From assembly GCA_964636865.1 (NCBI GenBank), contig CAZWVJ010000009.1, forward strand, positions 1-64,000: a DNA stretch of 64,000 nt, written 5' to 3'. Positions 53,087-62,696 of this stretch are shown in pieces (the first letter of the stretch is position 1; every line of letters begins with the position of its first letter). The stretch is from B1SED10-75 sp964636865 (GTDB lineage Bacteria > Bacillota > Dethiobacteria > DTU022 > PWGO01). Under the pieces are notes generated by a model. It saw only the letters and a program-made list of their open reading frames with translations. It searched no databases and was not told the origin of the DNA. Position numbers and translations under genes: made by a program.

Positions 53087-54781
53087 TTAAGAAGTATTCG
53101 TCGTAGAGAAAAAGAGAGGATCGATGAAGAGGGCTTGATTGTCTCTAAGCAAGGCCATATTATGAAAAGCACAATTAAACCAGGCCATTGAGGTATCCGA
53201 GGGAGATATTTCTCGCTTGGGAAGAGGTATTTCCACAAGAGGGGTATTGGCAGGAAGGTTTGCCAGGCTGTATAGTTTGTTAACTGCGGTTTTCAAACCG
53301 CCTAATTCATCGACAAGGCCGTGCTCAAGAGCTTGCTCCCCGGTCCACACTTTTCCTTTCCCAATGTGGTGAACATCTTCGGGGTTAATCTTTCGATTAT
53401 CGGCAACTCGCTTGATAAAAAGCTCGTAAATTTGGCTGATAAATTCCCATGCTTTCTTCTTTTCTTCTTCCGTAAAGGGCTCTTCGGGAGAATCAAACAG
53501 ATCTTTTTTCCCGCGTTGAATGGTTTCCCGGTTTAAAAGAAGTCGTTCTAACAAGCGGGAATTTACTACCTTGGCTGTGATTACCCCTATGGAACCGGTA
53601 ATAGTAGCAGGTTGGGCTACGATATATGAAGCGGGGGTGGCCACATAATAGCCTCCTGAACCCGCAACCGAACTCATCATAGCTACAACAGGTTTTTGGG
53701 CGGCAATTTTTTGCAAAGAAGAATTTATGGCTTCCGAGGAAGCTGCCGAGCCGCCACCGGAATCTATGTAAAGCAAAACACCTTTGGCTTTCTTATCTTT
53801 AAGGACGCGGTGAGCTTGTTGAACAAAGCTTAAATTACCGGTTTGATCATTAAATAAAAAAGGGAGGGAAAAAGGCGGCCGACCGGGAGGCCGTTGGCTT
53901 TTTCCGTCAACGATATTGCCTTGTACTCTTAGCACAGCAATATATTTTCCGGGCGAGGGAGGCATAGGACGGGTGAAAATTTTACCGCATTCATCCCAGC
54001 TGGCAAGGCGGGCGGATTTTCCACTGTTACCCAGAAAAGAGGGGAGATTTTCAAAATTTACTACGCTGTCTAAAGCCCCTGCTTCTAACGCTTTTTCTCC
54101 ATGGAGAGGAGTTTTTTCAATAAGTGCATCAACATTATACTTTTCCAAATTACGCCCCCGGGTAACTGCCCGTACAAATTGTTGATAGTGAGAATCCATT
54201 ATCCAATTAACCATTTCCCGGGCTTCTTCCGACATCTTTGAGTGCGTAAGCTGTTCCAGCGCGGCTTTATAGGGGCTTATTCGTACAACATCTAATTCTA
54301 TGCCGCACCAGTCAAGGGCATTTTTCATGTGTACTTGCCGATGGGTAAAACCGAGGGTATCTATTACACCGCCTTCTTGAATAAAGATGCGATTTGCAGC
54401 TGTGGCCAGGTAATAGCTGTAAGTATCGTAGCCGGTTGCCCAGGTAATTACTTCTTTACCGTTGGATTGAAGATCCTGAAGCATTTGGGCCAGTGATTGT
54501 ATTTTAGAAAAAGGCATAGAAAGATTGCCCACATGCAGTATAATGCCTTTTACACGAGGGTTTTTTGCTATTAATTGGAAATCATTTTCCAGCTCCTGCA
54601 AGCTCTTTATCCGGCCTTTTAATTTTTTTTGTAAATAACTTTCCGGAACTTCACGCAGATCGGGATAAGAGCCGTGAATTGTAAAAGTAACGTAATCCGG
54701 AGGACGTATTCCTTTTTTCAGGATGTTGCCCAGCATTATAAAAAATGCTCGTATAAAATATACAAGGTAGCTAATTAACAA
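53087..54781 (-). CDS. sppA: Signal peptide peptidase SppA, 67K type
   Basis: The 564-residue protein has an N-terminal helix and two tandem S49 domains. The first holds the Lys region ISPYKAALEQLTHSKMSEEARE, the second the nucleophile Ser in SSVAGSGGYYVATPASYIVA, with LLYIDSGGGSAASSEA before it. Each monomer of E. coli SppA has this Lys/Ser split, and the enzyme degrades leftover signal peptides in the membrane. A TTG start at 54781 has AAAGGGCGG before it. It is followed on the minus strand by empty DNA. Confidence 0.92.
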   Translation of the reverse strand: MLISYLVYFIRAFFIMLGNILKKGIRPPDYVTFTIHGSYPDLREVPESYLQKKLKGRIKSLQELENDFQLIAKNPRVKGIILHVGNLSMPFSKIQSLAQMLQDLQSNGKEVITWATGYDTYSYYLATAANRIFIQEGGVIDTLGFTHRQVHMKNALDWCGIELDVVRISPYKAALEQLTHSKMSEEAREMVNWIMDSHYQQFVRAVTRGRNLEKYNVDALIEKTPLHGEKALEAGALDSVVNFENLPSFLGNSGKSARLASWDECGKIFTRPMPPSPGKYIAVLRVQGNIVDGKSQRPPGRPPFSLPFLFNDQTGNLSFVQQAHRVLKDKKAKGVLLYIDSGGGSAASSEAINSSLQKIAAQKPVVAMMSSVAGSGGYYVATPASYIVAQPATITGSIGVITAKVVNSRLLERLLLNRETIQRGKKDLFDSPEEPFTEEEKKKAWEFISQIYELFIKRVADNRKINPEDVHHIGKGKVWTGEQALEHGLVDELGGLKTAVNKLYSLANLPANTPLVEIPLPKREISPSDTSMAWFNCAFHNMALLRDNQALFIDPLFFSTTNTS

Positions 54782-54870
54782 ATCAATCCGCCCTTTGTTC
54801 AGGTTATAAAAAAAATATTTTTACGGCAAATAACAATTTCTTTTTTGAGGCCTGTTTATCCTTTCAGTGT

Positions 54871-54909
54871 AAAAAAAGTTGGGGGTAAGGTTATCCCTGT
54901 ACCCCCAAC
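54871..54909 (-). terminator. Terminator after the HU gene
   Basis: On the minus strand GTTGGGGGTA pairs with TACCCCCAAC around a loop of about twelve bases and is followed by seven T. It lies 120 bases after the HU stop. Confidence 0.85.
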
Positions 54910-55030
54910 CGGTACAAATAAATAAATATTGCTTACACCGTTTATTATTATTTATATTATTATTTATTTTATTGAATTTAAAGCTTCATATGCTTCAAAT
55001 ATTGTTTTTATGAATGGCAGCGTGAAGTGT

Positions 55031-55303
55031 TTATTTAACTTTTTCTTTTAATGCTTTGCCCGGCTTAAATGCAGGAACGGTAGATGCCGGGATCTTCATT
55101 TCTTTCCCCGTTGCCGGGTTTCTGCCCTTTCTGGCAGCACGCTTCCTGGTTTCAAAAGTACCAAACCCCACTAATTGCACCTTTTCCTTCTTCTTTAGGG
55201 CTTGAGAAATGGCTTCCAGAGTTGCGTTTAGAGCTTTGTCGGAATCTTTCTTCGTGAGCCCCGTCTTGCTGGAAATCTTGTTTACCAAATCTGACTTATT
55301 CAA
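55031..55303 (-). CDS. hup: HU family DNA-binding protein
   Basis: The 90-residue protein begins NKSDLVNKISSKTGLTKKDSDKAL, with LVGFGTFETRKRAARKGRNP and PAFKPGKALKEKVK, the classical HU/IHF fold and DNA-binding arm. It binds and bends DNA as a nucleoid protein. The TTG start at 55303 follows AAGGAGGT by eleven bases. The gene is single with a strong terminator, and it should be highly expressed. Confidence 0.95.
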   Translation of the reverse strand: MNKSDLVNKISSKTGLTKKDSDKALNATLEAISQALKKKEKVQLVGFGTFETRKRAARKGRNPATGKEMKIPASTVPAFKPGKALKEKVK

Positions 55304-55686
55304 CTATAATCGACCTCCTTGATATATTTTATTACTTATTATGTTTCAACGTTAAAATAAATATTCCTGCAAATATTGACAATTAATTTAAAATTTGACT
55401 AATTTTTATGCGGGATGCAAAGTTTTAAGCTAAATTTTATATTATATTTTACCTGCACTTGTATTGATTCATGCGGCGGATTTGTCGGGTTTTTCCTTGT
55501 AAGGGGAAAGCTTTACATGAAAAGCTTGCTGTATGATTTATTAATGGTAAACTTTTACTAAAGAAAAATTTTTTAATTTAGTAAAAATCACATAGTGCCT
55601 AAAAATAATTTGTTGCTTGTGTAAGGTATGTTGAACATAAATAATGTTTGAAGTTTAGCTATGTTTTCACTTAAAAGGAGAAATTT
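55304..55686. other. Gene-free stretch between divergent HU and DUF488 genes
   Basis: About 380 bases of AT-rich DNA that should hold the promoters of both genes. I see no strong box pair, riboswitch or repeat in it. Confidence 0.5.
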
Positions 55687-56022
55687 ATGCAAGTTTATAC
55701 TTCCCAATACTCCTATAAAGGCCCTGATCGATTAGATATTACAGTTAAAACCGGTAATAAAGCGTTTGCGCCCACATGGAAAATGGTTATGCAGTCTAAA
55801 AAAGGAATCATGTCAAAAGAAGAGTACACTAAAAATTATATGGAGCTAATGCGTAAATCTTATTTGGAAAACATGGAGGAGTGGGAAAAACTATTAAACA
55901 GAGATAAAGCGGTGCTGGTTTGTTTCTGCCCTGCCGGCGCATTTTGCCACCGGCTTATACTGGCAAAAATGCTTGAAAAACTGGGTGCCGAGTATATGGG
56001 GGAAATTGAGGTGCAAAGGTAA
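55687..56022 (+). CDS. DUF488 family protein
   Basis: The 111-residue protein has TSQYSYKGPDRLDITVKTG at the start, which contains the Arg/Asp seen in the family, and ends VLVCFCPAGAFCHRLILAKMLEKLGA with a CFC...CHR motif. DUF488 proteins of unknown function are common in bacteria and phages and may be nucleotide-binding or thiol enzymes. AAAGGAG precedes ATG 55687. The next gene starts directly after its stop. Confidence 0.8.
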   Translation: MQVYTSQYSYKGPDRLDITVKTGNKAFAPTWKMVMQSKKGIMSKEEYTKNYMELMRKSYLENMEEWEKLLNRDKAVLVCFCPAGAFCHRLILAKMLEKLGAEYMGEIEVQR

Positions 56023-56427
56023 ATGTCAATTATTAAAAGGATTAATCTTGCAAATAAAAATAATTTGAATAAGCTTACGGGGGGGATCGGAAGTTTAATT
56101 ATTTTGAGTTTTGGGGCCTATATAATTATTTTTTCTTTAGTAGAAGCTTTAACTAATGGGTTTCCCATTCCTCGTCCTTTGTTTATAATGCTAATAATTA
56201 TAGGTTTGCCAGCTTTTTCGGCGGGAGGAGTACTTCTAATTGTAGCATTATCCAAAAAATTTTCGCTTATACGGGGACTTATAATGGTAATAGTCGGTAT
56301 AATAATTATTACCTTAACGTTTATTATGAGAGAAGAAATGCATTTTGGGGTGATTTTATTTGTTTTCCTTCTTCCCGGCTTACTGATCAGTTTTAGCGGT
56401 ATATTAAACATTTTATCAAAAGATTAA
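56023..56427 (+). CDS. Uncharacterised membrane protein, 134 residues
   Basis: Four hydrophobic helices and a basic N-terminus (IIKRINLANKNN) are visible: about 20-45, 52-74, 80-100 and 106-130, with a RPLFIM and RGLIM loop pattern. I do not recognise a family. It begins immediately after the DUF488 stop and has only a weak GAGGTG ribosome site within that gene, so translation is coupled. An AT-rich hairpin region follows. Confidence 0.65.
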   Translation: MSIIKRINLANKNNLNKLTGGIGSLIILSFGAYIIIFSLVEALTNGFPIPRPLFIMLIIIGLPAFSAGGVLLIVALSKKFSLIRGLIMVIVGIIIITLTFIMREEMHFGVILFVFLLPGLLISFSGILNILSKD

Positions 56428-57045
56428 ATTAATCCTTTCGGGCAGAGTTCTTATGGGGGAGCAGATTATTTATCTATTGTATAATTAATTGGCAATCAAA
56501 CAAAACTATTATTTGCTTCATTGTTTGGTTAATTAAAAAAAGCATAATTATTTTGTGCCGATGCTAATCTGGTGGTCATTACAATTATTATGCTTTTTGG
56601 GGCAAAAAAAATAGCGCAATAATTATTGCGCTATTTAGGATCAAATTATGTTGAAAGTGGGGTTAACTTAATTCTAATTTTAAAGGCTAAAAATTACATA
56701 AATATTACAATGATGTATCTTTTTTGTTACATTAATATTAAATATATGTAACATTGCCTGCCTTAAAAGGCAACTTTGCGGAAATTATTTGCTTGCATAG
56801 AAATGTCGGTACATTTTTGTTTGACTTCCAAACAGGTTATTTGCTAATATTTCTTCATCAGAAAAGAGACGAAAATTAAATTTATTTCTGTAAGTGAAAG
56901 AGTCTAATGCCTTGCTTATTAAGTATATAAGCATTAAAAAACAGAATCTGGAAGTAAGAGGATGATAAATTTCTCCCTTGAATAGGTCAGGAATAGTTTG
57001 TTTTGAAGCCATGAAACTTTTTAAGTGATACAGGAGGAGGTTTTT
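56428..57045. other. Gene-free stretch with two AT-rich hairpins
   Basis: About 600 bases. AAAAAGCATAATTATT at 56536-56552 pairs with AATTATTATGCTTTTT at 56583-56598 (one mismatch) over a loop of about 30 bases and is a likely terminator for the plus strand. AAATAGCGCAATAATTATTGCGCTATTT at 56608-56637 would be a perfect palindrome written in full; only its arms AAATAGCGCAATAA and TTATTGCGCTATTT matter here, and on the minus strand T bases follow. A 75-residue minus-strand frame (56785-57012) has no ribosome site and is not supported. Confidence 0.5.
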
Positions 57046-58041
57046 ATGGGACGCAGTTCCTTTAGTGTACAATCATACTACCCCGAGCAAACCAGACAGC
57101 TGTTGGAATATATTGAGTCGAGTGGAAAAGATAGCCCCTTTCAATTGGTGGGTTTTGGAGAAGACATGAAGTGGTTGTGCCGGATTCTGGGAGAGCACGT
57201 AAGCGGAATCTACGATTGGCGAGAATCTTTTCAAGGCTACGATATCGGTAACTTATTTGTCCAAAGCCTTTCCTCTTGTGAAAGTGGGGAGGGGAATTTG
57301 ATTATTTGCCCTCCCGAGCTGGAGCTCGTAGAAGAGGCCCTGCGGCAAGTTATCTTTTCTCCCACGCTCTGTACGATGCCTGTAATATGGAACACTCCCT
57401 ATGCTTATGATCCCTGCCTGCAAGAATCATGGGCGCGCAACATTTGTGAGAGGGCTGCTGCCCGGGCCCCATCCGTAAACTCTTCCGATAGGCTTTTTAA
57501 CCTGATGCAAGCCGTTAGAGAGACAACTCAGCTTTCCGGCGATATTGTTGAATGCGGATCTTTTGAGGGGGGAACTGCCAGCCTTATTTGGGAAACATTG
57601 CAATACCTGAATGATTCGCGAAAATTATTTTTGTTCGACAGCTTTCAAGGGTTGCCCACGCCCCGGCTTGGGGTAGATGCTCACTGGGGTGGCACATTTT
57701 CCAACATTTCATTTGCGGAAATTCGTCAGCGTTTTGCCGGGTGCGCGGGAGTAAAACTCATTGACGGCAATATTCTTGAAACAATTTATACTATCAATGA
57801 ACCTATTTCTCTGGCTCATATTGACGTGGATACCTTTGAGGCGGCGGAATCAGTAACCCGACATCTTTGGCCGTTACTGGAACCCGGAGGTATTTTATTG
57901 TATGACGATTACGGATTTTTCCCTAATTGCCTCCCCTTGAAGATAGCCGTTGATGACTATTTCGCGGATAAACAATCGGAATGCTTAAAATTCTTTTTAC
58001 CTTCCAATGGAATCATGATTCGACGGAATGATAACAAATAA
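57046..58041 (+). CDS. TylF/macrocin O-methyltransferase-like protein
   Basis: ATG 57046 follows AGGAGGAGG by six bases; an upstream in-frame start has none. The 331-residue protein has, in its C-terminal half, VECGSFEGGTASLIWETL, LFLFDSFQGLPTP, LIDGNILETIY and LAHIDVDTFEAAESVTRHLW and LLYDDYGFF, the AdoMet and metal-binding motifs of the TylF family. The N-terminal 150 residues carry no domain I know. In non-antibiotic settings such proteins methylate sugars in surface polysaccharides. There is no glycosyltransferase or polyketide gene next to it. Confidence 0.85.
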   Translation: MGRSSFSVQSYYPEQTRQLLEYIESSGKDSPFQLVGFGEDMKWLCRILGEHVSGIYDWRESFQGYDIGNLFVQSLSSCESGEGNLIICPPELELVEEALRQVIFSPTLCTMPVIWNTPYAYDPCLQESWARNICERAAARAPSVNSSDRLFNLMQAVRETTQLSGDIVECGSFEGGTASLIWETLQYLNDSRKLFLFDSFQGLPTPRLGVDAHWGGTFSNISFAEIRQRFAGCAGVKLIDGNILETIYTINEPISLAHIDVDTFEAAESVTRHLWPLLEPGGILLYDDYGFFPNCLPLKIAVDDYFADKQSECLKFFLPSNGIMIRRNDNK

Positions 58042-58070
58042 CCGGGATAAACAGGGGAAACTAATTATAT

Positions 58071-58109
58071 AAAAAGGGGTTTTGCAAAGTAAATGCGAGC
58101 CCCTTTTTT
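58071..58109 (+). terminator. Rho-independent terminator after the TylF-like gene
   Basis: AAAAAGGGG pairs with CCCCTTTTT around a loop of about nineteen bases, ending in six T. Confidence 0.7.
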
Positions 58110-58249
58110 GTTTTGCCTTGCATTGGCAATAATCTGATGAAGATGAAAATAAACGGGGTAATGAAAATAATAACTTTAATGAGCTGTATTTACGGGCAGA
58201 TTTTTTAGCGAATGATTAACCACGGGCTGATTTGTGCCAAAATTATGAA

Positions 58250-58279
58250 TTGACAACAATTAATGCTTTACGATATTGT
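58250..58279 (+). promoter_or_regulatory. Possible promoter of the amidohydrolase gene
   Basis: A consensus TTGACA at 58250-58255 is followed after eighteen bases by TATTGT (58274-58279). The coding start is at 58305. Confidence 0.4.
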
Positions 58280-58304
58280 AATTTAAAAAGGCAGGTAAAG
58301 TGAT

Positions 58305-60167
58305 ATGATGAAGCAAAACAAAATTTTTCGTTGTATTGTGCTTTTAATCATTATTTTGTTTGGTTTCCAAAGTATGGCCGGATGCGTATTTCAGGAATTG
58401 CCTGATGCAAGAGCAGATGATGTTTCAGCCAATACAATTGTGGAAGATATGATGGTGCAGCAAGAGGCGCCTGATACAGTTGTTTTGGAAGACTATACAT
58501 CTGTTCAAGGTGAGGCGAATAACCCGAAGTATGATCTGCTCATAATAAACGGTCGTGTAATCGACCCGGAGACCGGGCGCGACGAAATTGCCCATGTGGC
58601 TGTCAAGGACGGATTAATAAAGGAAATTAACACCGACCTTGCCCCGGCCCAATCCGATGCTGACCGGGTAATCGATGCCGACGGTTTGGTAGTGTCACCC
58701 GGGTTCATTAACACGCACACCCACGAAGGGCAAATCGAAGACGTGCCTACTACAGATTACCTGCCGGACTGCACCCGGTATTATGTGCAGGACGGTATTA
58801 CTTCTTGGCTGGGCGGTGATTGCGGAGTTTCGCCTATGGGAGTGGAAATACCGGCGAATGACGATACCACCATAGGGTGGGGAGATGACCAACAGTCAAT
58901 GGGAGAATTCCTTGATGAAGCGGAAGAACTTGGGCTATACAATAACTGTGGGTTTAAGAGCGGCAACATGACTTTGCGATCTAATGTGGGTTTAAGTCAC
59001 GGGGAAGGGGAAAGCGAGGAGCAGATTCGGGAAATGCAGTCTATCCTTGAGGATGACCTTGAAGCCGGATCTTTTGGTATTTCCTATGGATTGATGTACG
59101 ACATGGGGGCTACGAAGGAAGCTTGTTTGGCTCTGGCTGAAACCAGTCAGGCCGCCGGCGGGATGGCGGCCAGCCATGTGCGTTATCCCCTCTGGAACCT
59201 CGATCATCTGCTTCTGGGTAAGGATATGGTCTTATTTAAAGATGCCATCCATGAAGCCATTGATAAATCTCGGGAAACCGGGGTGCCTATGATTGTTTCT
59301 CATATAACAGACATGGCCCAGTCAGGCTCGTCTGAATGGGCGTTTCAGGTGATTGACGAGGCCATCCGCGAAGAAGATCTGCCCCTGTCCGGGGATATCA
59401 TCGGTCATGATTTTTTGATGAATGATGCCTACGTCCTTACTTTTCAGGGTAGGATACCTATTGCCCTGTTGTTTTTGATTGGCGGATATGATGCTTCCCA
59501 GTTTTATGCCGGGAATGATTTCTATATAGATGACGAGCTGTTTGTGGAAAAATACGATCAGCTTACTTACTGGCAGCTGGAATATCTCCGCATGCGGATA
59601 GATGATGTGGATATTCCTGCCGAAGAAGAAAAAGAAGGAAGTCTTTCCATACCTGTTATCTGTGAAATCATTCCTCCTGAGGACACCAAACTGGGCCTAC
59701 AATATCCCTGGTGTTTTATTGGCAATGATGCCAGTCTGCGGGCTGATGCAGAGACTGGAGAGTATTACACTCCTCACCCGCGTGCTTTGGGGACATTCTC
59801 CCAGTTATTTGGCCGCTGGACGCGGGAAAAGGAAGCCATATCTCTGCACCAGGCTATCTTCAAAGCCTCTTTTGCGCCGGCATACTGGCTGGGCCTGGAT
59901 CAAAAGGGGCGCTTGCAGGAAGGCTGTGATGCGGATATTACTATCTTTGATCCGCAAACAATCGAACACCGTGCCGAATGGGTTGGCGGGACTGAAGAAT
60001 TGGCGCCGGAGGGCATCGAATATGTAATTGTAAACGGCCAATTAGTTGTTGAACACGGTGATTTTACCGGAGCTACTCCCGGAGAGGTAATTCGCCGCGA
60101 TTGGGAAGTTCCCGGAAACACCACGGAACTTATATCCGTTTACGATGAACATTTAGTAAACGAATAG
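58305..60167 (+). CDS. Lipoprotein amidohydrolase, N-acyl-D-amino-acid deacylase-like
   Basis: The 620-residue protein has an N-terminal signal with SMAGC (lipobox, Cys27), so it is a membrane-attached lipoprotein. A DLLIINGRVIDPETGR start of the amidohydrolase fold, the metal site FINTHTHEGQ, the Cys ligand GGDCGVSPMG, and IVSHITDMAQSG match D-aminoacylase enzymes that remove acyl groups from D-amino acids. The C-terminus is the usual composite beta sandwich (DADITIFDPQTI, then VIVNGQLVVEHG). A second in-frame ATG, one codon later, is also possible. It is a lone gene with an own promoter. Confidence 0.87.
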   Translation: MMKQNKIFRCIVLLIIILFGFQSMAGCVFQELPDARADDVSANTIVEDMMVQQEAPDTVVLEDYTSVQGEANNPKYDLLIINGRVIDPETGRDEIAHVAVKDGLIKEINTDLAPAQSDADRVIDADGLVVSPGFINTHTHEGQIEDVPTTDYLPDCTRYYVQDGITSWLGGDCGVSPMGVEIPANDDTTIGWGDDQQSMGEFLDEAEELGLYNNCGFKSGNMTLRSNVGLSHGEGESEEQIREMQSILEDDLEAGSFGISYGLMYDMGATKEACLALAETSQAAGGMAASHVRYPLWNLDHLLLGKDMVLFKDAIHEAIDKSRETGVPMIVSHITDMAQSGSSEWAFQVIDEAIREEDLPLSGDIIGHDFLMNDAYVLTFQGRIPIALLFLIGGYDASQFYAGNDFYIDDELFVEKYDQLTYWQLEYLRMRIDDVDIPAEEEKEGSLSIPVICEIIPPEDTKLGLQYPWCFIGNDASLRADAETGEYYTPHPRALGTFSQLFGRWTREKEAISLHQAIFKASFAPAYWLGLDQKGRLQEGCDADITIFDPQTIEHRAEWVGGTEELAPEGIEYVIVNGQLVVEHGDFTGATPGEVIRRDWEVPGNTTELISVYDEHLVNE

Positions 60168-60331
60168 ATTAACTTATAGAACAAAAGCATATTAATTAAT
60201 GCCGTAAGCTGTCCTTAATAATGCAATACCTTAAGCATCATTCCCCTCTTACCAGGGTGAAGACACTTTTTTTGCAGTAATAAGCATTTTTTTAGGGGAG
60301 AAAAGTTAATAAAAAAAGGGGGAGAAGGCTT

Positions 60332-60775
60332 GTGTCTAGCGGAGAGGCTGTGAAGACTTTAAGACATATCGGGGTGGGACTGCGTTTTGTATCTATCCTC
60401 ATTGATTTAATTTTGCTTTTAACTTTTACCCATTTTTTCATCTACTATATGGGGGTTTTAACACCGGACTTATTGTTGAGTAACTACGGCCCCCTTTTTA
60501 TTTTGCTGGCTGTTTGGTTTTTATATTATTGGTTATTTGAAGCTTATCTGGGGGGAACCCCGGGGAAACTTATTTTGGGTATAAGAGTCCGGATGGTTGA
60601 CGGCGGCCGTATCGGGTTATTAGCTTCTTTAATTCGTAACCTTTTGAGAATAATTGACGGACTGTTTTTCTACCTTGTAGGAGCTTTTTGGGTATGGTTT
60701 ACTCCCGCGCGTCAGCGGCTAGGAGATCAAGTTGCGGGGACAGTGGTGGTTAAAGCAAAAAAACTTCCTGAATAG
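60332..60775 (+). CDS. RDD family membrane protein
   Basis: GTG 60332 follows GGGGGAGAAGG. The 147-residue protein has an RDD-like lead (VGLRFVSILIDLILLLTF), then a GTPGKLILGIRV motif between helices 2 and 3, and a last helix near ARQRLGDQVAGTVVV, the usual RDD pattern with three to four helices. Function is unknown; in some bacteria RDD proteins move Na or help spore envelope functions. The gene stands alone. Confidence 0.85.
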   Translation: MSSGEAVKTLRHIGVGLRFVSILIDLILLLTFTHFFIYYMGVLTPDLLLSNYGPLFILLAVWFLYYWLFEAYLGGTPGKLILGIRVRMVDGGRIGLLASLIRNLLRIIDGLFFYLVGAFWVWFTPARQRLGDQVAGTVVVKAKKLPE

Positions 60776-61202
60776 AATTTTTATAACCGGGTTAATAGAG
60801 GTTAATGGAGAGCGTATGAATAAAAAAGAGCTGTTTTTAATCTCAGGTAACCGGTATACTGTTTCCAGCTCTACTATTTAGGAATAAATACTATAAATGT
60901 AACTACTCAAACAGATACTGTTGTGCTTCAAGGAATGTAATAATAGGATGTTGATCTCGTTAATAGCCAAATACCTATCGGATATTTGTAAATAATAAAT
61001 ATTTCTAACAAACTGCTAATATCTGCTACTTTATTTCTATTTTCATCCTACCAATTTTCTTCTTATCAATCACCTTACCAACCTTCGAAGTTTGTTTTAT
61101 AAGTCTTTTCAGATTCTATCAGTTTTTTGGTGTCATTTTTAAAAATTAGTTTAATTCTATTGTTCCCGAATCTATCAAATCATTGCAGAGGGGGCAATCT
61201 AA
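60776..61202. other. Gene-free stretch before the phytoene-desaturase-like gene
   Basis: About 427 bases, AT-rich. AGAGCTG at 60825 and CAGCTCT near 60870 could form a loose hairpin over a long loop, perhaps a weak terminator. No promoter pair or gene is evident. Confidence 0.4.
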
Positions 61203-62606
61203 ATGAAATTAAAAGACAAACAGGTTGTTGTTATAGGCTCCGGTGTAGGTGGAGCCGGAGTATCTGCTCTGCTGGCCGGCGAGGGGGCTAAAGTTACTGT
61301 TCTGGAGAGAAGTCCTTTTGGCGGCGGAAAAGCTGCTACTCTGGAAAAAGATGGCTTTTATTATGACACAGGTGTGCATTGGGTTTCCCGGGGAGCAAAT
61401 GGGCCTTTGGGAGAGATCAGTAAACTGGCAGGCGGCAGTCTTGACTTCTGCGCTCCCGATCCGGCTCTACAGCTTACTACCGGGGACAAAACAATCCAAT
61501 GGGCCAGGGATATGGGTGATCCCGGAGAAATCGATAAAATGTTGGAGGATATAGGGGTTTTGCCTGAAAATATGAAAGGCGCACGGGCTTTTTTTAATAA
61601 ACTGGCTCAGATACCGCCGGGAAAAGAACAAGAAAAAATTGATCCCCTTTCTATTTATGATTATACAAAGGAATTTGTACATGACCGGCAGTTTTCCAGG
61701 TTAATAACGGGGCTGACGGCAATGGGGGTGGTACTTCCTCGAGAAAAGGCTTCTGCCGGTGAATTTGTTTATTGTTTCTCCCGAAGCTTTGCTTCCGGCA
61801 GCATGTCTTATCCCCTGGGCGGTGCCGGCTCTCCTCCCCTTGATTACTTAAGGAGGTTGGAAATAATGGGGGGAGAAATCTACTATAACCGCCCCGTGGA
61901 AAAAATTGTGGTCCAAAATAACAAAACTACCGGTGTAGAAGCCGGAGGTTTTATTCCCGCTGACATCGTTATTAGTAATACAGGAATCAAGGAAACTGTT
62001 GGATTGGCGGGACCCGAGCATTTTCCTGAAGATTACAAGCAAAGAGTCTCTGAACTTCTCCTTTCCCTGGGAGCAGTAACCGTGAAATATGCTTTGAACA
62101 AAGAAGTGGTAAAACCACATCTTTTTTACTATGCCCCTGATTTTAGAAGCTATCCGGAACTGGAAGATAAATTGACGGGAATTTTTGTAACCGTTCCTTC
62201 TCTTGTAGATGCTTCCCTTGCTCCTGATGGCTGCCAGGTGGTCTTGGCCGGATCAGTAACATTTCCGGGCCTGGAGGATAAAGAAATGGCCAATGAATTT
62301 TGTGAACAGATAATGGATCGCATTGAAAACACCATGCAACACCTTTTCCCTAACATCGAAAATCATGTGGTATGGAAAATGCGGACCGACACACCTTATA
62401 TAGCAGGTATCTCCGGACGCAAAACCGGAGAAGTAATCGGGGTAGCTCAGGCTCCTTCCCAGGTTGGTGAAAAGAGACCATCACACCAGACCCCGGTAGA
62501 GAACCTTTACCTGGTAGGTTCCGATGCCGGGGGAAGGGGCGTGGGCATGGAAATGGCTGCTGACAGTGCCCTTAAATTGTGGCGGAGTTTAAGGGATGGG
62601 AAATAA
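61203..62606 (+). CDS. NAD(P)/FAD-dependent oxidoreductase, phytoene desaturase-like
   Basis: The 467-residue protein starts VVVIGSGVGGAGVSALLAGEG with the FAD Rossmann motif, then ERSPFGGGKAATLEKDGFYYDTG, and ends LYLVGSDAGGRGVGMEMAADSA, the flavin-binding C-terminus of carotenoid desaturase/isomerase relatives. In bacteria without carotenoid genes such proteins act on other polyisoprenoid or lipid substrates. There is no crtB or similar gene nearby. GAGGGGG precedes ATG 61203 at good spacing. It lies about 90 bases before the acyl-CoA ligase gene and may be co-transcribed. Confidence 0.85.
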   Translation: MKLKDKQVVVIGSGVGGAGVSALLAGEGAKVTVLERSPFGGGKAATLEKDGFYYDTGVHWVSRGANGPLGEISKLAGGSLDFCAPDPALQLTTGDKTIQWARDMGDPGEIDKMLEDIGVLPENMKGARAFFNKLAQIPPGKEQEKIDPLSIYDYTKEFVHDRQFSRLITGLTAMGVVLPREKASAGEFVYCFSRSFASGSMSYPLGGAGSPPLDYLRRLEIMGGEIYYNRPVEKIVVQNNKTTGVEAGGFIPADIVISNTGIKETVGLAGPEHFPEDYKQRVSELLLSLGAVTVKYALNKEVVKPHLFYYAPDFRSYPELEDKLTGIFVTVPSLVDASLAPDGCQVVLAGSVTFPGLEDKEMANEFCEQIMDRIENTMQHLFPNIENHVVWKMRTDTPYIAGISGRKTGEVIGVAQAPSQVGEKRPSHQTPVENLYLVGSDAGGRGVGMEMAADSALKLWRSLRDGK

Positions 62607-62696
62607 AATTGAGCCGGTAAAATATTATTTTAAACTTATTGCCGGGAAAACCAATTATATTCTCATTTAGCTAAATTTTTAAAGGGGTGATGTTAA

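Noticed and set aside
56785..57012. Minus-strand frame of 75 codons upstream of the TylF-like gene
   Set aside because: Only a weak ribosome site and no motif; overlaps the leader of the plus-strand gene. It remains possible but unsupported.
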